Positions 21,762 through 29,081 of a stretch of 30,112 nt of DNA are shown piece by piece. Position 1 is the first letter of the stretch; each line of letters begins with the position of its first letter. Under the pieces are notes generated by a model that saw only the letters and a program-made list of their open reading frames with translations, was not told where the DNA came from and ran no database searches. The position numbers were made by a program, and so were the translations under genes. Location of the stretch: the IMG/VR virus record IMGVR_UViG_3300020469_000170, positions 1 through 30,112 of that record; one strand, written 5' to 3'. The stretch comes from a virus.

Positions 21762-21793
21762 AAAAAAGGGGAGATAGCCGAAGCTATCTCCCC
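21762..21793 (-). terminator. Rho-independent terminator
   Basis: Minus strand: perfect 11-base stem GGGGAGATAGC / GCTATCTCCCC with a TTCG tetraloop, followed by six T. It lies just after the 195-residue gene and ends the transcript from site F. Confidence 0.92.
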
Positions 21794-21800
21794 GTGGTGG

Positions 21801-22388
21801 TTACGCGGCTGCACGCTTTCGCATGGCAGCGAGAGCGTCGACTGGGTTCACGCGATTGAGTTTGTCAACGACGTCATCCATCTGGATCTGGGCATCGCTG
21901 AAACTGTCGCAGGTACGCTGCTCAACCCACTCGTCATCGACAACCTCGGAGGGGTTGAAGTAGTGCAACTCGAAGTCAAGGCCCTCTTCGCACTGCAGCA
22001 TGTTGGCTGCCATGATGTAGAGGGTATTGAAGTCGGCGTCGACTACGTCTGGGATATGCTCTATATCGACAGAAACACCAGTCTCTTCACGAGCTTTCTC
22101 CGTGGGGTCGCAGCCGTACACTTCTTCAGGCAGGTGATAGCTCTTCAGTACACGGCGTGCGTTCCAGCAAACCTTGTCCATGAGATCTTGCATGTAGCCA
22201 AGGATCTGAATCGCGTAGTACTCAGAGTCTTCGTCGAATGCGACAGCCAGCGCCTGAAACACGCGATCCTGAAAGTCACCGTCAAAGCTGTCGATGTGTT
22301 TGGCTAGCTTGGCTTTCTTGCCAGAGCGTTCAGGCAATGAAGCAGCAGCGGCAGGGATGAATGATTGTGATGCGTCAAAATTGGTCAT
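21801..22388 (-). CDS. Hypothetical early protein, 195 residues
   Basis: Acidic, helical; 'FQDRVFQALAVAFDEDSEYYAIQILGYMQDLMDKVCWNARRVLKSY', then 'DVVDADFNTLYIMAANML', then an acidic stretch and a basic end 'LAAMRKRAAA'. No family recognised. It is isolated between its own promoter/operator (site F) and a very strong terminator and has a hairpin-embedded ribosome-binding site, suggesting highly regulated, probably strong expression. Confidence 0.6.
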   Translation of the reverse strand: MTNFDASQSFIPAAAASLPERSGKKAKLAKHIDSFDGDFQDRVFQALAVAFDEDSEYYAIQILGYMQDLMDKVCWNARRVLKSYHLPEEVYGCDPTEKAREETGVSVDIEHIPDVVDADFNTLYIMAANMLQCEEGLDFELHYFNPSEVVDDEWVEQRTCDSFSDAQIQMDDVVDKLNRVNPVDALAAMRKRAAA

Positions 22389-22403
22389 GGTACCTCCTGT
22401 ACC
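22389..22403 (-). promoter_or_regulatory. Hairpin with Shine-Dalgarno in the loop (CsrA-site candidate)
   Basis: Minus strand GGTAC-AGGAG-GTACC directly followed by ATG at 22388. Perfect 5-base stem, ribosome-binding site in the loop; GUACAGGA is close to the CsrA consensus RUACARGGA. Confidence 0.6.
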
Positions 22404-22451
22404 TAAGTTGATTGATGAGCGTCATGCTCAAGAGTGAAACCGACTGAGTCC

Positions 22452-22616
22452 TCAGAATGAGAACTCATAAATATCAGCTTCTGACAAAATGGTACAGAGT
22501 GTACTAGATTGCCCCAAACGAAAGTCAAAGGGAAGCGCTGGCTCTGAATAGTCGTGGTCAACGACATCAGGCCAAGGCTGTTGATGTAAATTCAAAGGTT
22601 GGTAGTCACTGGTCAT
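22452..22616 (-). CDS. Small hypothetical protein, 54 residues
   Basis: MTSDYQPLNLHQQPWPDVVDHDYSEP... with AGGAG five bases before the ATG. Acidic, Pro/His-rich. The site F palindrome lies inside its 3' part. Only the ribosome-binding site and the spacing to the next gene support it. Confidence 0.45.
   Translation of the reverse strand: MTSDYQPLNLHQQPWPDVVDHDYSEPALPFDFRLGQSSTLCTILSEADIYEFSF
22492..22504. promoter_or_regulatory. Operator-like palindrome with promoter, site F
   Basis: GTACA-GAG-TGTAC, a perfect palindrome. Minus strand TTGGGG-17-TACCAT overlaps it and points to the 195-residue gene about 100 bases downstream. Confidence 0.55.
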
Positions 22617-22628
22617 AGCGTCTCCTGG

Positions 22629-22757
22629 TTACGAGTGTTTGTGCGCTGCGATCAGCCGGGACTGAACAAGCTGCACGATGGGATCGTTCTGTTTGCCGTG
22701 GTCATAAGCACTAGCTAATGCTTCAACAAACAAGGTACGAGCTTTAGGGTTTTTCAT
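22629..22757 (-). CDS. Small hypothetical protein, 42 residues
   Basis: MKNPKARTLFVEALASAYDHGKQNDPIVQ...; helical, soluble. AAGGAG precedes the ATG inside the hairpin at 22760-22772. It overlaps the end of the upstream 52-residue gene by 14 bases. No family recognised. Confidence 0.5.
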   Translation of the reverse strand: MKNPKARTLFVEALASAYDHGKQNDPIVQLVQSRLIAAHKHS

Positions 22758-22902
22758 TGGATCTCCTTGATCTAATGGTGAAGTAAGCGAGGCCGACAAC
22801 AGCCACGCCGATGAGTACGTAGAACAGCGCTGAATACAGAGCCATTACTACGGGGAATAGGGCTGCTGCGATCAACAGCCCAAGAAACAAACGAAAGGTC
22901 AT
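22744..22902 (-). CDS. Small membrane protein, 52 residues
   Basis: MTFRLFLGLLIAAALFPVVMALYSALFYVLIGVAVVGLAYFTIRSRRSNEKP in outline: two hydrophobic segments and a short basic cytoplasmic end. Weak ribosome-binding site (AGGA). Overlaps the next gene by 14 bases. First gene left of the repeat array. Confidence 0.5.
   Translation of the reverse strand: MTFRLFLGLLIAAALFPVVMALYSALFYVLIGVAVVGLAYFTIRSRRSNEKP
22760..22772 (-). promoter_or_regulatory. Small hairpin around Shine-Dalgarno
   Basis: Minus strand GATC-AAGGA-GATC: 4-base stem with AAGGA in the loop, two bases before the ATG at 22757. It contains the ANGGA core preferred by CsrA. Short, so could be chance. Confidence 0.35.
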
Positions 22903-23326
22903 AACTCATTCCTAAAAGTAATTGAATGTACAAATACCACCGACTTCTATGAGCGAAGCGAATAGATGTGTGCCATGTGTGCCAGCTAGCGGTGGGTGTG
23001 TGCCAGATTGTGTGCCACCTAGAATTAGGGTTAAGTGCTTGATTAATATAGATAAAGTGGAATGTGTGCCATGTGTGTCATGATTTTAGGGGTCTATTAG
23101 ACCTAAACAAAAAATCAAAAAAGCACACATGTAAAAAAACGAAGTTGAAAAATGTAAACACACATGTCACACATGACACACAAACAGGTGTTTTGTTAAT
23201 GGAATCAACGAGTTAAGTGTGTGCCAAATTGTGTGCCACGTAATTTTGGAAGGTGACACACATGACACACACCTGCACGTCGTTGGGTCACGGTACAAGT
23301 GGCACGTCGTTAGCCAGCGTTGGTAT
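22903..23326. repeat. Iteron-like array: twelve copies of TGTGTGYCA (candidate origin)
   Basis: No gene in this stretch. TGTGTGCCA at 22967, 22976, 22997, 23009, 23063, 23218 and 23230; TGTGTGTCA at 23072; reverse-strand copies TGACACACA at 23174, 23254 and 23263, and TGTCACACA at 23165. They come in pairs with 9-base (abutting) or 12-base pitch. Between the groups lies an A-rich stretch (23104-23160) and a 13-base palindrome GGTCTA-T-TAGACC (23091-23103). Paired short repeats beside an AT-rich stretch are typical of iteron origins; a regulator-binding array is the alternative. Confidence 0.65.
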
Positions 23327-23350
23327 AAAAAAAGAGGCCCGAAGGCCCCT
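23327..23350 (-). terminator. Rho-independent terminator
   Basis: Minus strand AGGGGCC-TTCG-GGCCTCT (one G-U pair) followed by seven T. It ends the leftward transcript of the four genes 24241-23355 and insulates the repeat array. Confidence 0.88.
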
Positions 23351-23354
23351 TAGG

Positions 23355-23597
23355 TTAGCGTCTGTAGTATGCGTCAGCGTCTACATATGCAGAGACCGTG
23401 GTGTTGGTCTCGATGGCGTCGATTGAATCGTCCATGTCCATGACCATGAGGGTGATGAGACCCACCATGATGTCCGATGGATTTTCTTTGGCGTACTGAA
23501 GAGCCTTGTCTCCGAGTTCCTTGACCTTGGCTTTGTTCTCTTCGGTTGCGTACTGAGTCTTGAGTGCCAGTGCTTTGGCTTTTAGTTTAGCGATCAT
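23355..23597 (-). CDS. Hypothetical protein, 80 residues
   Basis: ATG at 23597 with AAGGAG ten bases upstream; a longer frame would start inside the neighbour. Lys/Ala-rich helix (1-45) followed by a moderately hydrophobic segment 'DIMVGLITLMVMDMDDS' and an acidic end. No family recognised. Last gene before the terminator. Confidence 0.55.
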   Translation of the reverse strand: MIAKLKAKALALKTQYATEENKAKVKELGDKALQYAKENPSDIMVGLITLMVMDMDDSIDAIETNTTVSAYVDADAYYRR

Positions 23598-23599
23598 GA

Positions 23600-23842
23600 T
23601 TAGGATTCTCCTTCTGCTGCTAGTCTTCCGGTGCGGGGTGTTATCCACCACAGTGAGAACGGTGTTTCATCGGAACATATGATGAGGTTGTCTTCCCATT
23701 TGTTCTTGATGCAGATGTAGTCGTCGGGTATGGCGAGGTCTTCGGCGTACATGGCTTCACGCATGTAGTAGTGATTAGCGATTGTTAGGCCGATTACGGT
23801 TGAAATGAAAAGGATTGCGAAGGTTGTTGATTTACTGATCAT
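23600..23842 (-). CDS. Small protein with N-terminal membrane anchor or signal
   Basis: 80 residues; residues 5-24 (TTFAILFISTVIGLTIANHYY) are a transmembrane or uncleaved signal segment, the rest is soluble with two cysteines ('YICIKNKWEDNLIICSDETPFSLWW'), likely outside the cytoplasm. Overlaps the neighbouring gene by 11 bases. Unknown function. Confidence 0.55.
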   Translation of the reverse strand: MISKSTTFAILFISTVIGLTIANHYYMREAMYAEDLAIPDDYICIKNKWEDNLIICSDETPFSLWWITPRTGRLAAEGES

Positions 23843-24026
23843 CGGTTAAGTCCTCGTAAATTGATGATGATGTAAGGGCCATGAGGCATATCAGAATCCC
23901 GATAATGGCACCTGCAAGCATTGGGTTGAGAGAGATATTGACTGTGACGCCAATCCAGTTGAATCCAGCGATGATTAGCAGAACCAGAATAGGCCCGCTA
24001 ATTAAAAGTGTTAGTAACCGTAACAT
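23832..24026 (-). CDS. Small two-helix membrane protein
   Basis: 64 residues, hydrophobic segments at about 3-25 and 36-52, acidic C-terminus. GGGGG ribosome-binding-like tract upstream lies in a GGTAA/TTACC hairpin next to the ATG. Overlaps the next gene. Unknown function; could be a holin-like or exclusion protein. Confidence 0.5.
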   Translation of the reverse strand: MLRLLTLLISGPILVLLIIAGFNWIGVTVNISLNPMLAGAIIGILICLMALTSSSIYEDLTDDQ

Positions 24027-24031
24027 GGTAA

Positions 24032-24241
24032 TTACCCCCTTACCTTTGTGTAGAACTTAGTGTTGATGGATGCTCGGTTGGTTATGTGAGCGATGATTTG
24101 TTCGATGGAGCGGCCACACTTGGCTTGCTCGCGTACTGTCTGCGGATGCAGGCGATATACGTTGCCGGAAGCTGACTGAACATAGATTGCTGTCTTGTTC
24201 TTCTTACCTACCCGAACCATCGATACCTTGGCTTGTGCCAT
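24032..24241 (-). CDS. Small basic protein, 69 residues
   Basis: MAQAKVSMVRVGKKNKTAIYVQSASGNVYRLHPQTVREQAKCGRSIEQIIAHIT... beta-rich N-terminal half and a helical C-terminal half, basic. AGGAG eight bases before the ATG. First gene of the leftward transcript from the 24.57-kb promoter region. Possibly a DNA-binding protein; not recognised. Confidence 0.55.
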   Translation of the reverse strand: MAQAKVSMVRVGKKNKTAIYVQSASGNVYRLHPQTVREQAKCGRSIEQIIAHITNRASINTKFYTKVRG

Positions 24242-24447
24242 GTCTTTTCTCCTATGGTTAATGACAACAACACAACCGACTGCCGACGAGGGACGAGGAG
24301 GGGGGTACCAGATCTAAGGTTCCAAACATCTAATGCGAAACAAGGTTCCAATGTGCGAATCCGGGGATGGGGTACGACGGCTGGGGAACAGGGAGATGAT
24401 GTCTCAGCGATTCAGAAAAGATTTTTCAAATTTTTTTTCTAAGAAAA

Positions 24448-24548
24448 ATGGCCGCCGTGCCCACCTAAATCTATTTCTTAGTTTTATTACAGACAGTGAT
24501 TATTACTTTAAGTGTAAAAGTGGCGGCCACGGTGGGCACGGCGGCCAT
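24448..24548. repeat. 18-base perfect inverted repeat with 65-base AT-rich centre
   Basis: ATGGCCGCCGTGCCCACC at 24448-24465 and its exact reverse complement at 24531-24548. The centre is AT-rich. It is the main feature of the 350-base gap (24242-24592) between leftward genes and the terminase genes. Candidate roles: packaging initiation (pac/cos) site near the terminase genes, regulator-binding site or transcript hairpin. The gap also holds two copies of AAGGTTCCAA (24316-24325, 24342-24351). Confidence 0.6.
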
Positions 24549-24562
24549 ATAAGCCGCTTGTG

Positions 24563-24586
24563 CATAAATAGTACACCTTGTACGAT
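24563..24586. promoter_or_regulatory. Divergent promoter with perfect operator palindrome, site G
   Basis: GTACA-CCT-TGTAC at 24571-24583. On the plus strand TTGTGC (about 24558-24563) and TACGAT (24581-24586) with a 17-base spacer point into the terminase genes. The minus strand around it is almost identical to site E (GTACAAGGTGTAC then ATTTATG), so leftward transcription is also likely. Confidence 0.5.
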
Positions 24587-24607
24587 CCGCACATGACAAA
24601 GGTGAGA

Positions 24608-24844
24608 ATGATGTCCATCGAGGGCTTGGATCACTGCATTGTAGGTGTGGGCTTGTCTGCGTCCGGCGACGAAGTCCTAGTTTACGATGGCCGAAAAGTT
24701 GAGGAACACATCTCGGTCACAACGATACTGGCTAAAGTGCAGGCAGCAGGCCAACAGGATCACTCACCGCTATTCGTTTTCTTTGACGAGGATGTTCGTG
24801 GAGAAGTCATCGACGCAATCAGAGAGCCTGAACACTATCACTGA
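24608..24844 (+). CDS. Hypothetical protein upstream of terminase, 78 residues
   Basis: AAAGGTGAG ribosome-binding site just before ATG 24608 (24611 equally possible); an in-frame ATG at 24593 would sit on the predicted transcription start and lack a leader. 'IEGLDHCIVGVGLSASGDEVLVYDGRKVEEHISVTTILAKV' and 'PLFVFFDEDV' suggest a small alpha/beta fold. No family recognised. Overlaps the start of the small terminase gene. Confidence 0.55.
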   Translation: MMSIEGLDHCIVGVGLSASGDEVLVYDGRKVEEHISVTTILAKVQAAGQQDHSPLFVFFDEDVRGEVIDAIREPEHYH

Positions 24845-25316
24845 CGTCACCGAGTTTGAGTCTCATATCCCTTATATGGGTTTGAACATTGGTGATCTGA
24901 CGGTGCAGCAAGAAAAGCTCGTGATGTTGGTACTCAGTGGTATGACCATCGCCGCCGCAGGTCGCGGGGCGGGGTATGCCAGTTCGACTGCGGTATATGA
25001 CGCGCTCAAGCGGCCTCGTGTGAAACAAGCGATGGATTACTTTCGCGAGCAGATGCGTGAAGACGTCAAGTTCACTCGTGCCAATGCTCATGTCATGTAC
25101 ATGGATGCTTACACCGCATCGGCCACAGCTACCGAGATGAAGAACACGGTAGACAGTCTGGTCAAGTTACATGGCCTGACCGCTCCAGAGAACGCAACTC
25201 AAGTAAACATAAACATAGATGCCACGCCCAAGCAGTTGGAGCGTATGTCAGATGAAGAGTTGTTGAAGATCGCAGGTAAGGACACCGCGTATCTGGAGCC
25301 TAGCTCTGATGCATGA
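24792..25316 (+). CDS. Terminase small subunit
   Basis: About 174 residues; the true start is uncertain (ATG 24792, or GTG 24798 with CGAGG six bases upstream, or ATG 24876). 'NIGDLTVQQEKLVMLVLSGMTIAAAGRGAGYASSTAVYDALKRPRVKQAMDYFREQM' (in parts) is the typical small-terminase helix-turn-helix region, followed by a helical oligomerisation part and a short end that may contact the large subunit. It recognises phage DNA for packaging. Overlaps the large terminase gene by eight bases. Confidence 0.8.
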   Translation: MFVEKSSTQSESLNTITDVTEFESHIPYMGLNIGDLTVQQEKLVMLVLSGMTIAAAGRGAGYASSTAVYDALKRPRVKQAMDYFREQMREDVKFTRANAHVMYMDAYTASATATEMKNTVDSLVKLHGLTAPENATQVNINIDATPKQLERMSDEELLKIAGKDTAYLEPSSDA

Positions 25317-26952
25317 CGTCCCAATGCAGGAGTGTAAGCGGTGCAAGAACCTGCACCCCGAGACTTTGTATTCAGGGCGCGACGGTTTTTGTGTGTATTG
25401 CAAAGCGGATGAGGTTGAAGCGATCCCCGCTGCTGCACCACCAGTAGAAGAAGAGCAGGTTGCTCAGTCTGTAGAGGAGAAAGCCAAAGCAGAGTTAGCG
25501 CTCCGGTTTCTGACACGCAAGCGATTGCTGCCATTTGTTGAGCGCTTTAGCCCCGATTACCAAGCAGGGTGGGTGCATAAAGATGTCTGTAGACGACTTG
25601 AAGAGTTCAGTAAAAAAGTTGTGGCAAAAGAGTCGCCTCGACTCATGCTTTTCTTACCTCCGCGACACGGCAAGTCAACTTTGGCGAGCATCGCGTTTCC
25701 GGCTTGGCACCTTGGCAGGAACCCACAGCACGAGTTTATTTCGTGTTCGTACTCGGGTTCGCTTGCTATGGGATTCAGTCGAAAGGTTCGTGGACTTCTT
25801 AGAGAGCCAAGCTACAAAACAGCTTTCCAAACTCGTCTCGATCCAGAGTCGCAGTCTGCGGAGGCTTGGCTTACTACTAACGGCGGTGGCTTCGTTGCTG
25901 CTGGTGTTGGTGGTGGTATCACAGGTAAGGGCGCTCATGTTCTCGTGATCGATGATCCAGTAAAGAACCGTGAAGATGCCGAAAGCCAAAACAACAGAGA
26001 CGCAAACTGGGACTGGTACACCTCAACGGCTTATACCCGTTTGGCTCCAGGTGGTGGCGTGTTGGTTATTCTTACTCGTTGGCACGATGACGATCTTGCG
26101 GGTCGCTTATTAAAGGCGACGGGTGAAGGTGGCGATGATTGGGAAGTGGTGCGCTATCCGGCCATCGCTGAAGACGATGAAGAGTTTCGTGAGGCCGGTG
26201 AGCCTTTGCATCCAGAGCGCTATGACTTTGATTCGCTTGAGCGCATCCGACGAGCAGTCGGGCCACGGGATTGGTCGGCACTGTATCAGCAGAATCCGGT
26301 TGCCGATGACGGTGACTACTTTACTCGGCAGATGATCCAGTACTACGAGCCTGAAGAAGTGGACTTAGATGAGATGCGTTATTACTGCGCATGGGACTTA
26401 GCGATTGGAAAGAATGACCGTAACGACTATTCAGTCGGGATGGTGATCGGTGTCAACGATATGGACGAGTTGTTCATTGTTGATGTGGTGCGGGGCCGGT
26501 TTGACGGCTTCGAGATTGTTGAACGGATTCTGGATCTTTACGAAGAGTGGAAACCGTCAATGATCGGCATAGAGAAGGGTCATATTGAGATGGCCCTAGG
26601 CCCGTTCTTGGAGAAACGTATTCGAGAGCGCGGGTTGTACGAGGCATACATAAAGGACTTAAAGACAGGACGTCGGGATAAAGAGGCACGAGCGCGTGCC
26701 ATTCAAGGTCGTATGCAACAGGGCATGGTGTATTTCCCACGCGATGCCATTTTTTCTGGGCCGCTGGTAGCAGAGATGCTGCGTTTTCCAAACGGGTTAC
26801 ACGATGACCAAGTGGACGCGCTGGCATGGCTGGGTCTGATGATGACCGAGTTCGCTTCCTATCAGGCTCCTGTCTACAAAGAACCTTCTTGGCGTGATCG
26901 GCTCGACTACCTGACAGCTACGCCCAAATCTAAATCAGCAATGAGTGCCTAG
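25309..26952 (+). CDS. terL: Terminase large subunit
   Basis: 547 residues. ATPase domain: Walker A 'FLPPRHGKST' (117-124), Walker B 'VLVIDD' (211-216), coupling-type 'LTRWHDDDLAG'. RNase H-like nuclease domain: 'YYCAWDLAIG' (D363), 'IGIEKG' (E422), 'HDDQVDALAW' (D499, D500, D503). The N-terminus adds a four-cysteine zinc finger, C9-x2-C12 and C28-x2-C31, followed by a Pro/Glu linker, which is not part of the standard terminase. It packages DNA into the prohead through the portal encoded next. Confidence 0.95.
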   Translation: MHDVPMQECKRCKNLHPETLYSGRDGFCVYCKADEVEAIPAAAPPVEEEQVAQSVEEKAKAELALRFLTRKRLLPFVERFSPDYQAGWVHKDVCRRLEEFSKKVVAKESPRLMLFLPPRHGKSTLASIAFPAWHLGRNPQHEFISCSYSGSLAMGFSRKVRGLLREPSYKTAFQTRLDPESQSAEAWLTTNGGGFVAAGVGGGITGKGAHVLVIDDPVKNREDAESQNNRDANWDWYTSTAYTRLAPGGGVLVILTRWHDDDLAGRLLKATGEGGDDWEVVRYPAIAEDDEEFREAGEPLHPERYDFDSLERIRRAVGPRDWSALYQQNPVADDGDYFTRQMIQYYEPEEVDLDEMRYYCAWDLAIGKNDRNDYSVGMVIGVNDMDELFIVDVVRGRFDGFEIVERILDLYEEWKPSMIGIEKGHIEMALGPFLEKRIRERGLYEAYIKDLKTGRRDKEARARAIQGRMQQGMVYFPRDAIFSGPLVAEMLRFPNGLHDDQVDALAWLGLMMTEFASYQAPVYKEPSWRDRLDYLTATPKSKSAMSA

Positions 26953-26954
26953 CT

Positions 26955-29072
26955 ATGGCCCACCATAAAGAAATGAAAAACCTAACTCCGTCTGAAGAGA
27001 TGGAGATTGCCAGCACACAGTACGACCGCTATGTGCGTGCGCGTGATAACGGGCACCTTGAATACATCAACATGGCGAAGAAGTGTGATGCGTTCTATCA
27101 GGGTGAGCAGTGGGATCTGTCTGACGTATCGATGCTGGATTCTGAAGGGCGTCCGGCGCTGACGATCAACACGATTCTGCCAACGATCAATACTGTGTTG
27201 GGTGAGCAGTCTACCCGCCGTGCGGACATTCAGTTCAAGCCTCGCCGTGGCGGCGATGAAGAGGTCGCGCATACGCTGAACAAGCTGTACATGCAGATTG
27301 CCGACAACAATAAGTTGGATTGGGTAGAGCAGCAGGTATTCAGCGACGGTCTGATTATGGATGGTCGCGGATACTTTGACGTGCGCATGGACTTTAGTGA
27401 CCACGTTGAAGGTGAGATACGTATCACGGCAAAAGACCCGCTGGATATTTTGTTAGATCCAGATGCTAAGGACTATGACCCCAAGACATGGAACGAGATC
27501 TTCGAGACCAAGTGGATGACGCTTGATGACATCGAAGAGATGTACGGCGAAGACAAGGCAGAAGAACTGCAGTTTATTGCTGAGAACGGCAACTCGTTTG
27601 GCCGTGACTCGGTTGAGTATGAAGAGACGCGGTACGGTGACACTGAGTCGATGGACGACTACCTGCATTCGGCGGGTTACAACGACGATGACTATCGCAA
27701 CGTAAAGTCGCTGCGCGTCATTGAGCGGCAGCATAAGAAGATCACTCGTGTGCAGTGCTACGTTGACCCGGATACAGGTGATCAGCGTCCGGTGCCGGAA
27801 GCATGGAACGAGCGTAAGGCGAAGTCGTTTGCCAAGAAGTACGGACTTTCGATCATCAGCAAGATGCAGAAGAAGGTTCGCTGGACAGTGACCTGCGACA
27901 AAGTGGTCTTACACGATGACTGGTCGCCCTATGCTGGCTTTACGATTGTTCCTTACTTTGCGTATTTCCGCCGTGGCCGTCCGTTTGGCATGGTGCGAAA
28001 CCTGCTTTCTCCGCAGGAGCAGCTGAACAAGATCAGCAGTCAGGAGCTACACATTGTGAACACCACCGCCAACAGTGGTTGGATGGTGGAGTCTGGGTCT
28101 TTGGTGGGTATGACACCGGATGACTTGGAAGAGCATGGTGCAGAGACGGGTCTGGTTATTGAGTATGCGCGTGGCACAAACCCGCCATCTAAGATTCAGG
28201 CAAACACTATTCCTACCGGCCTAGACCGCATCGGACAGAAAGCTGCGGCAAACATTCAGGCGATCAGTGGCATCAACGAATCGATGCTAGGTACTGACAG
28301 TGCCGAGGTATCGGGTATTGCGATCCGTGCCAAGCAGAACCGTGGCGCGATCATGATTCAGGTGCCGCTGGATAACTTGCGTAAGACCCGTCACTACTTG
28401 GCTGAAAAGATGCTGGAGTTGATTCAGACCTTTTATAGCGAGACTCGTGTCATTCAAGTGACCAATGACGAAGATCCGCTAAAGCCGCGCGAGCCAATGG
28501 TGATCAACGAGATGACGCCTGAAGGCGAAATCATCAACGACCTGACCATAGGAGAGTACGACGTAGTCGTTGCGACGGCTCCCGCTCGTGATTCATTCGA
28601 CGAGGTGCAGTTCGCAGAAGCGCTAAACCTGCGACAAGTCGGCGTTGCGATCCCCGATGACGCGATCATTGAGTACTCGCACCTTGCTAAGAAGGGTGAG
28701 CTTGCCAAGCGTATCCGCATGATGACTGGTATTGAGAAGTCACCAGAGCAGATGGAGGCCGCGATGATGGTTCAGCAGATGCAAATGCAAGAAGCGCAGC
28801 TTGAACTGGCGAAACTGGAGGCCGAGGTACAGAAACTCGGCTCTGAAGCAGCTGTCAATGTAGCGAAAGCTCAGACCACGGCGGCTGGGCCAGACATCCA
28901 GATCGCTGAACTGCAAGGAAAGATCGAAATGAAGATGCAAGAACTGCAACTTCGTAGAGAGCTTGCTGATCTGACAAACGAAGTCAGGACAAATCAGCAA
29001 CAAACCGCAGCCGCTGCACGAATTGCTGCCACAGCAATGCAGACCGGTGCGAAAACAAGTAATGCCCAATAG
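26955..29072 (+). CDS. Portal protein (P22-type)
   Basis: 705 residues, the length of P22 gp1-like portals. Motifs: 'GEQWDLSDVSMLDSEGRPALTINTILPTINTVLGEQ' near the N-terminus, 'KDPLDILLDPDAKDYD', 'DDWSPYAGFTIVPYFAYFRRGRPFGMVRNLLSPQEQLNKI', 'GINESMLGTDSAEVSGIAIRAKQNRG' and a C-terminal Gln/Glu-rich coiled coil (about 600-690), all as in the P22_portal family (long motifs given in parts by position). Forms the dodecameric DNA channel at one head vertex. Starts two bases after the terL stop. Confidence 0.93.
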   Translation: MAHHKEMKNLTPSEEMEIASTQYDRYVRARDNGHLEYINMAKKCDAFYQGEQWDLSDVSMLDSEGRPALTINTILPTINTVLGEQSTRRADIQFKPRRGGDEEVAHTLNKLYMQIADNNKLDWVEQQVFSDGLIMDGRGYFDVRMDFSDHVEGEIRITAKDPLDILLDPDAKDYDPKTWNEIFETKWMTLDDIEEMYGEDKAEELQFIAENGNSFGRDSVEYEETRYGDTESMDDYLHSAGYNDDDYRNVKSLRVIERQHKKITRVQCYVDPDTGDQRPVPEAWNERKAKSFAKKYGLSIISKMQKKVRWTVTCDKVVLHDDWSPYAGFTIVPYFAYFRRGRPFGMVRNLLSPQEQLNKISSQELHIVNTTANSGWMVESGSLVGMTPDDLEEHGAETGLVIEYARGTNPPSKIQANTIPTGLDRIGQKAAANIQAISGINESMLGTDSAEVSGIAIRAKQNRGAIMIQVPLDNLRKTRHYLAEKMLELIQTFYSETRVIQVTNDEDPLKPREPMVINEMTPEGEIINDLTIGEYDVVVATAPARDSFDEVQFAEALNLRQVGVAIPDDAIIEYSHLAKKGELAKRIRMMTGIEKSPEQMEAAMMVQQMQMQEAQLELAKLEAEVQKLGSEAAVNVAKAQTTAAGPDIQIAELQGKIEMKMQELQLRRELADLTNEVRTNQQQTAAAARIAATAMQTGAKTSNAQ

Positions 29073-29081
29073 GAGTTATTA

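Noticed and set aside
22967-23271. CRISPR array
   Set aside because: Repeats are 9 bases, in both orientations, and often abut; no spacers of constant length and no cas genes.
25535-25948. 137-residue plus-strand frame with hydrophobic end inside terL
   Set aside because: Lies wholly inside the well-supported terminase gene in another frame, without ribosome-binding site.
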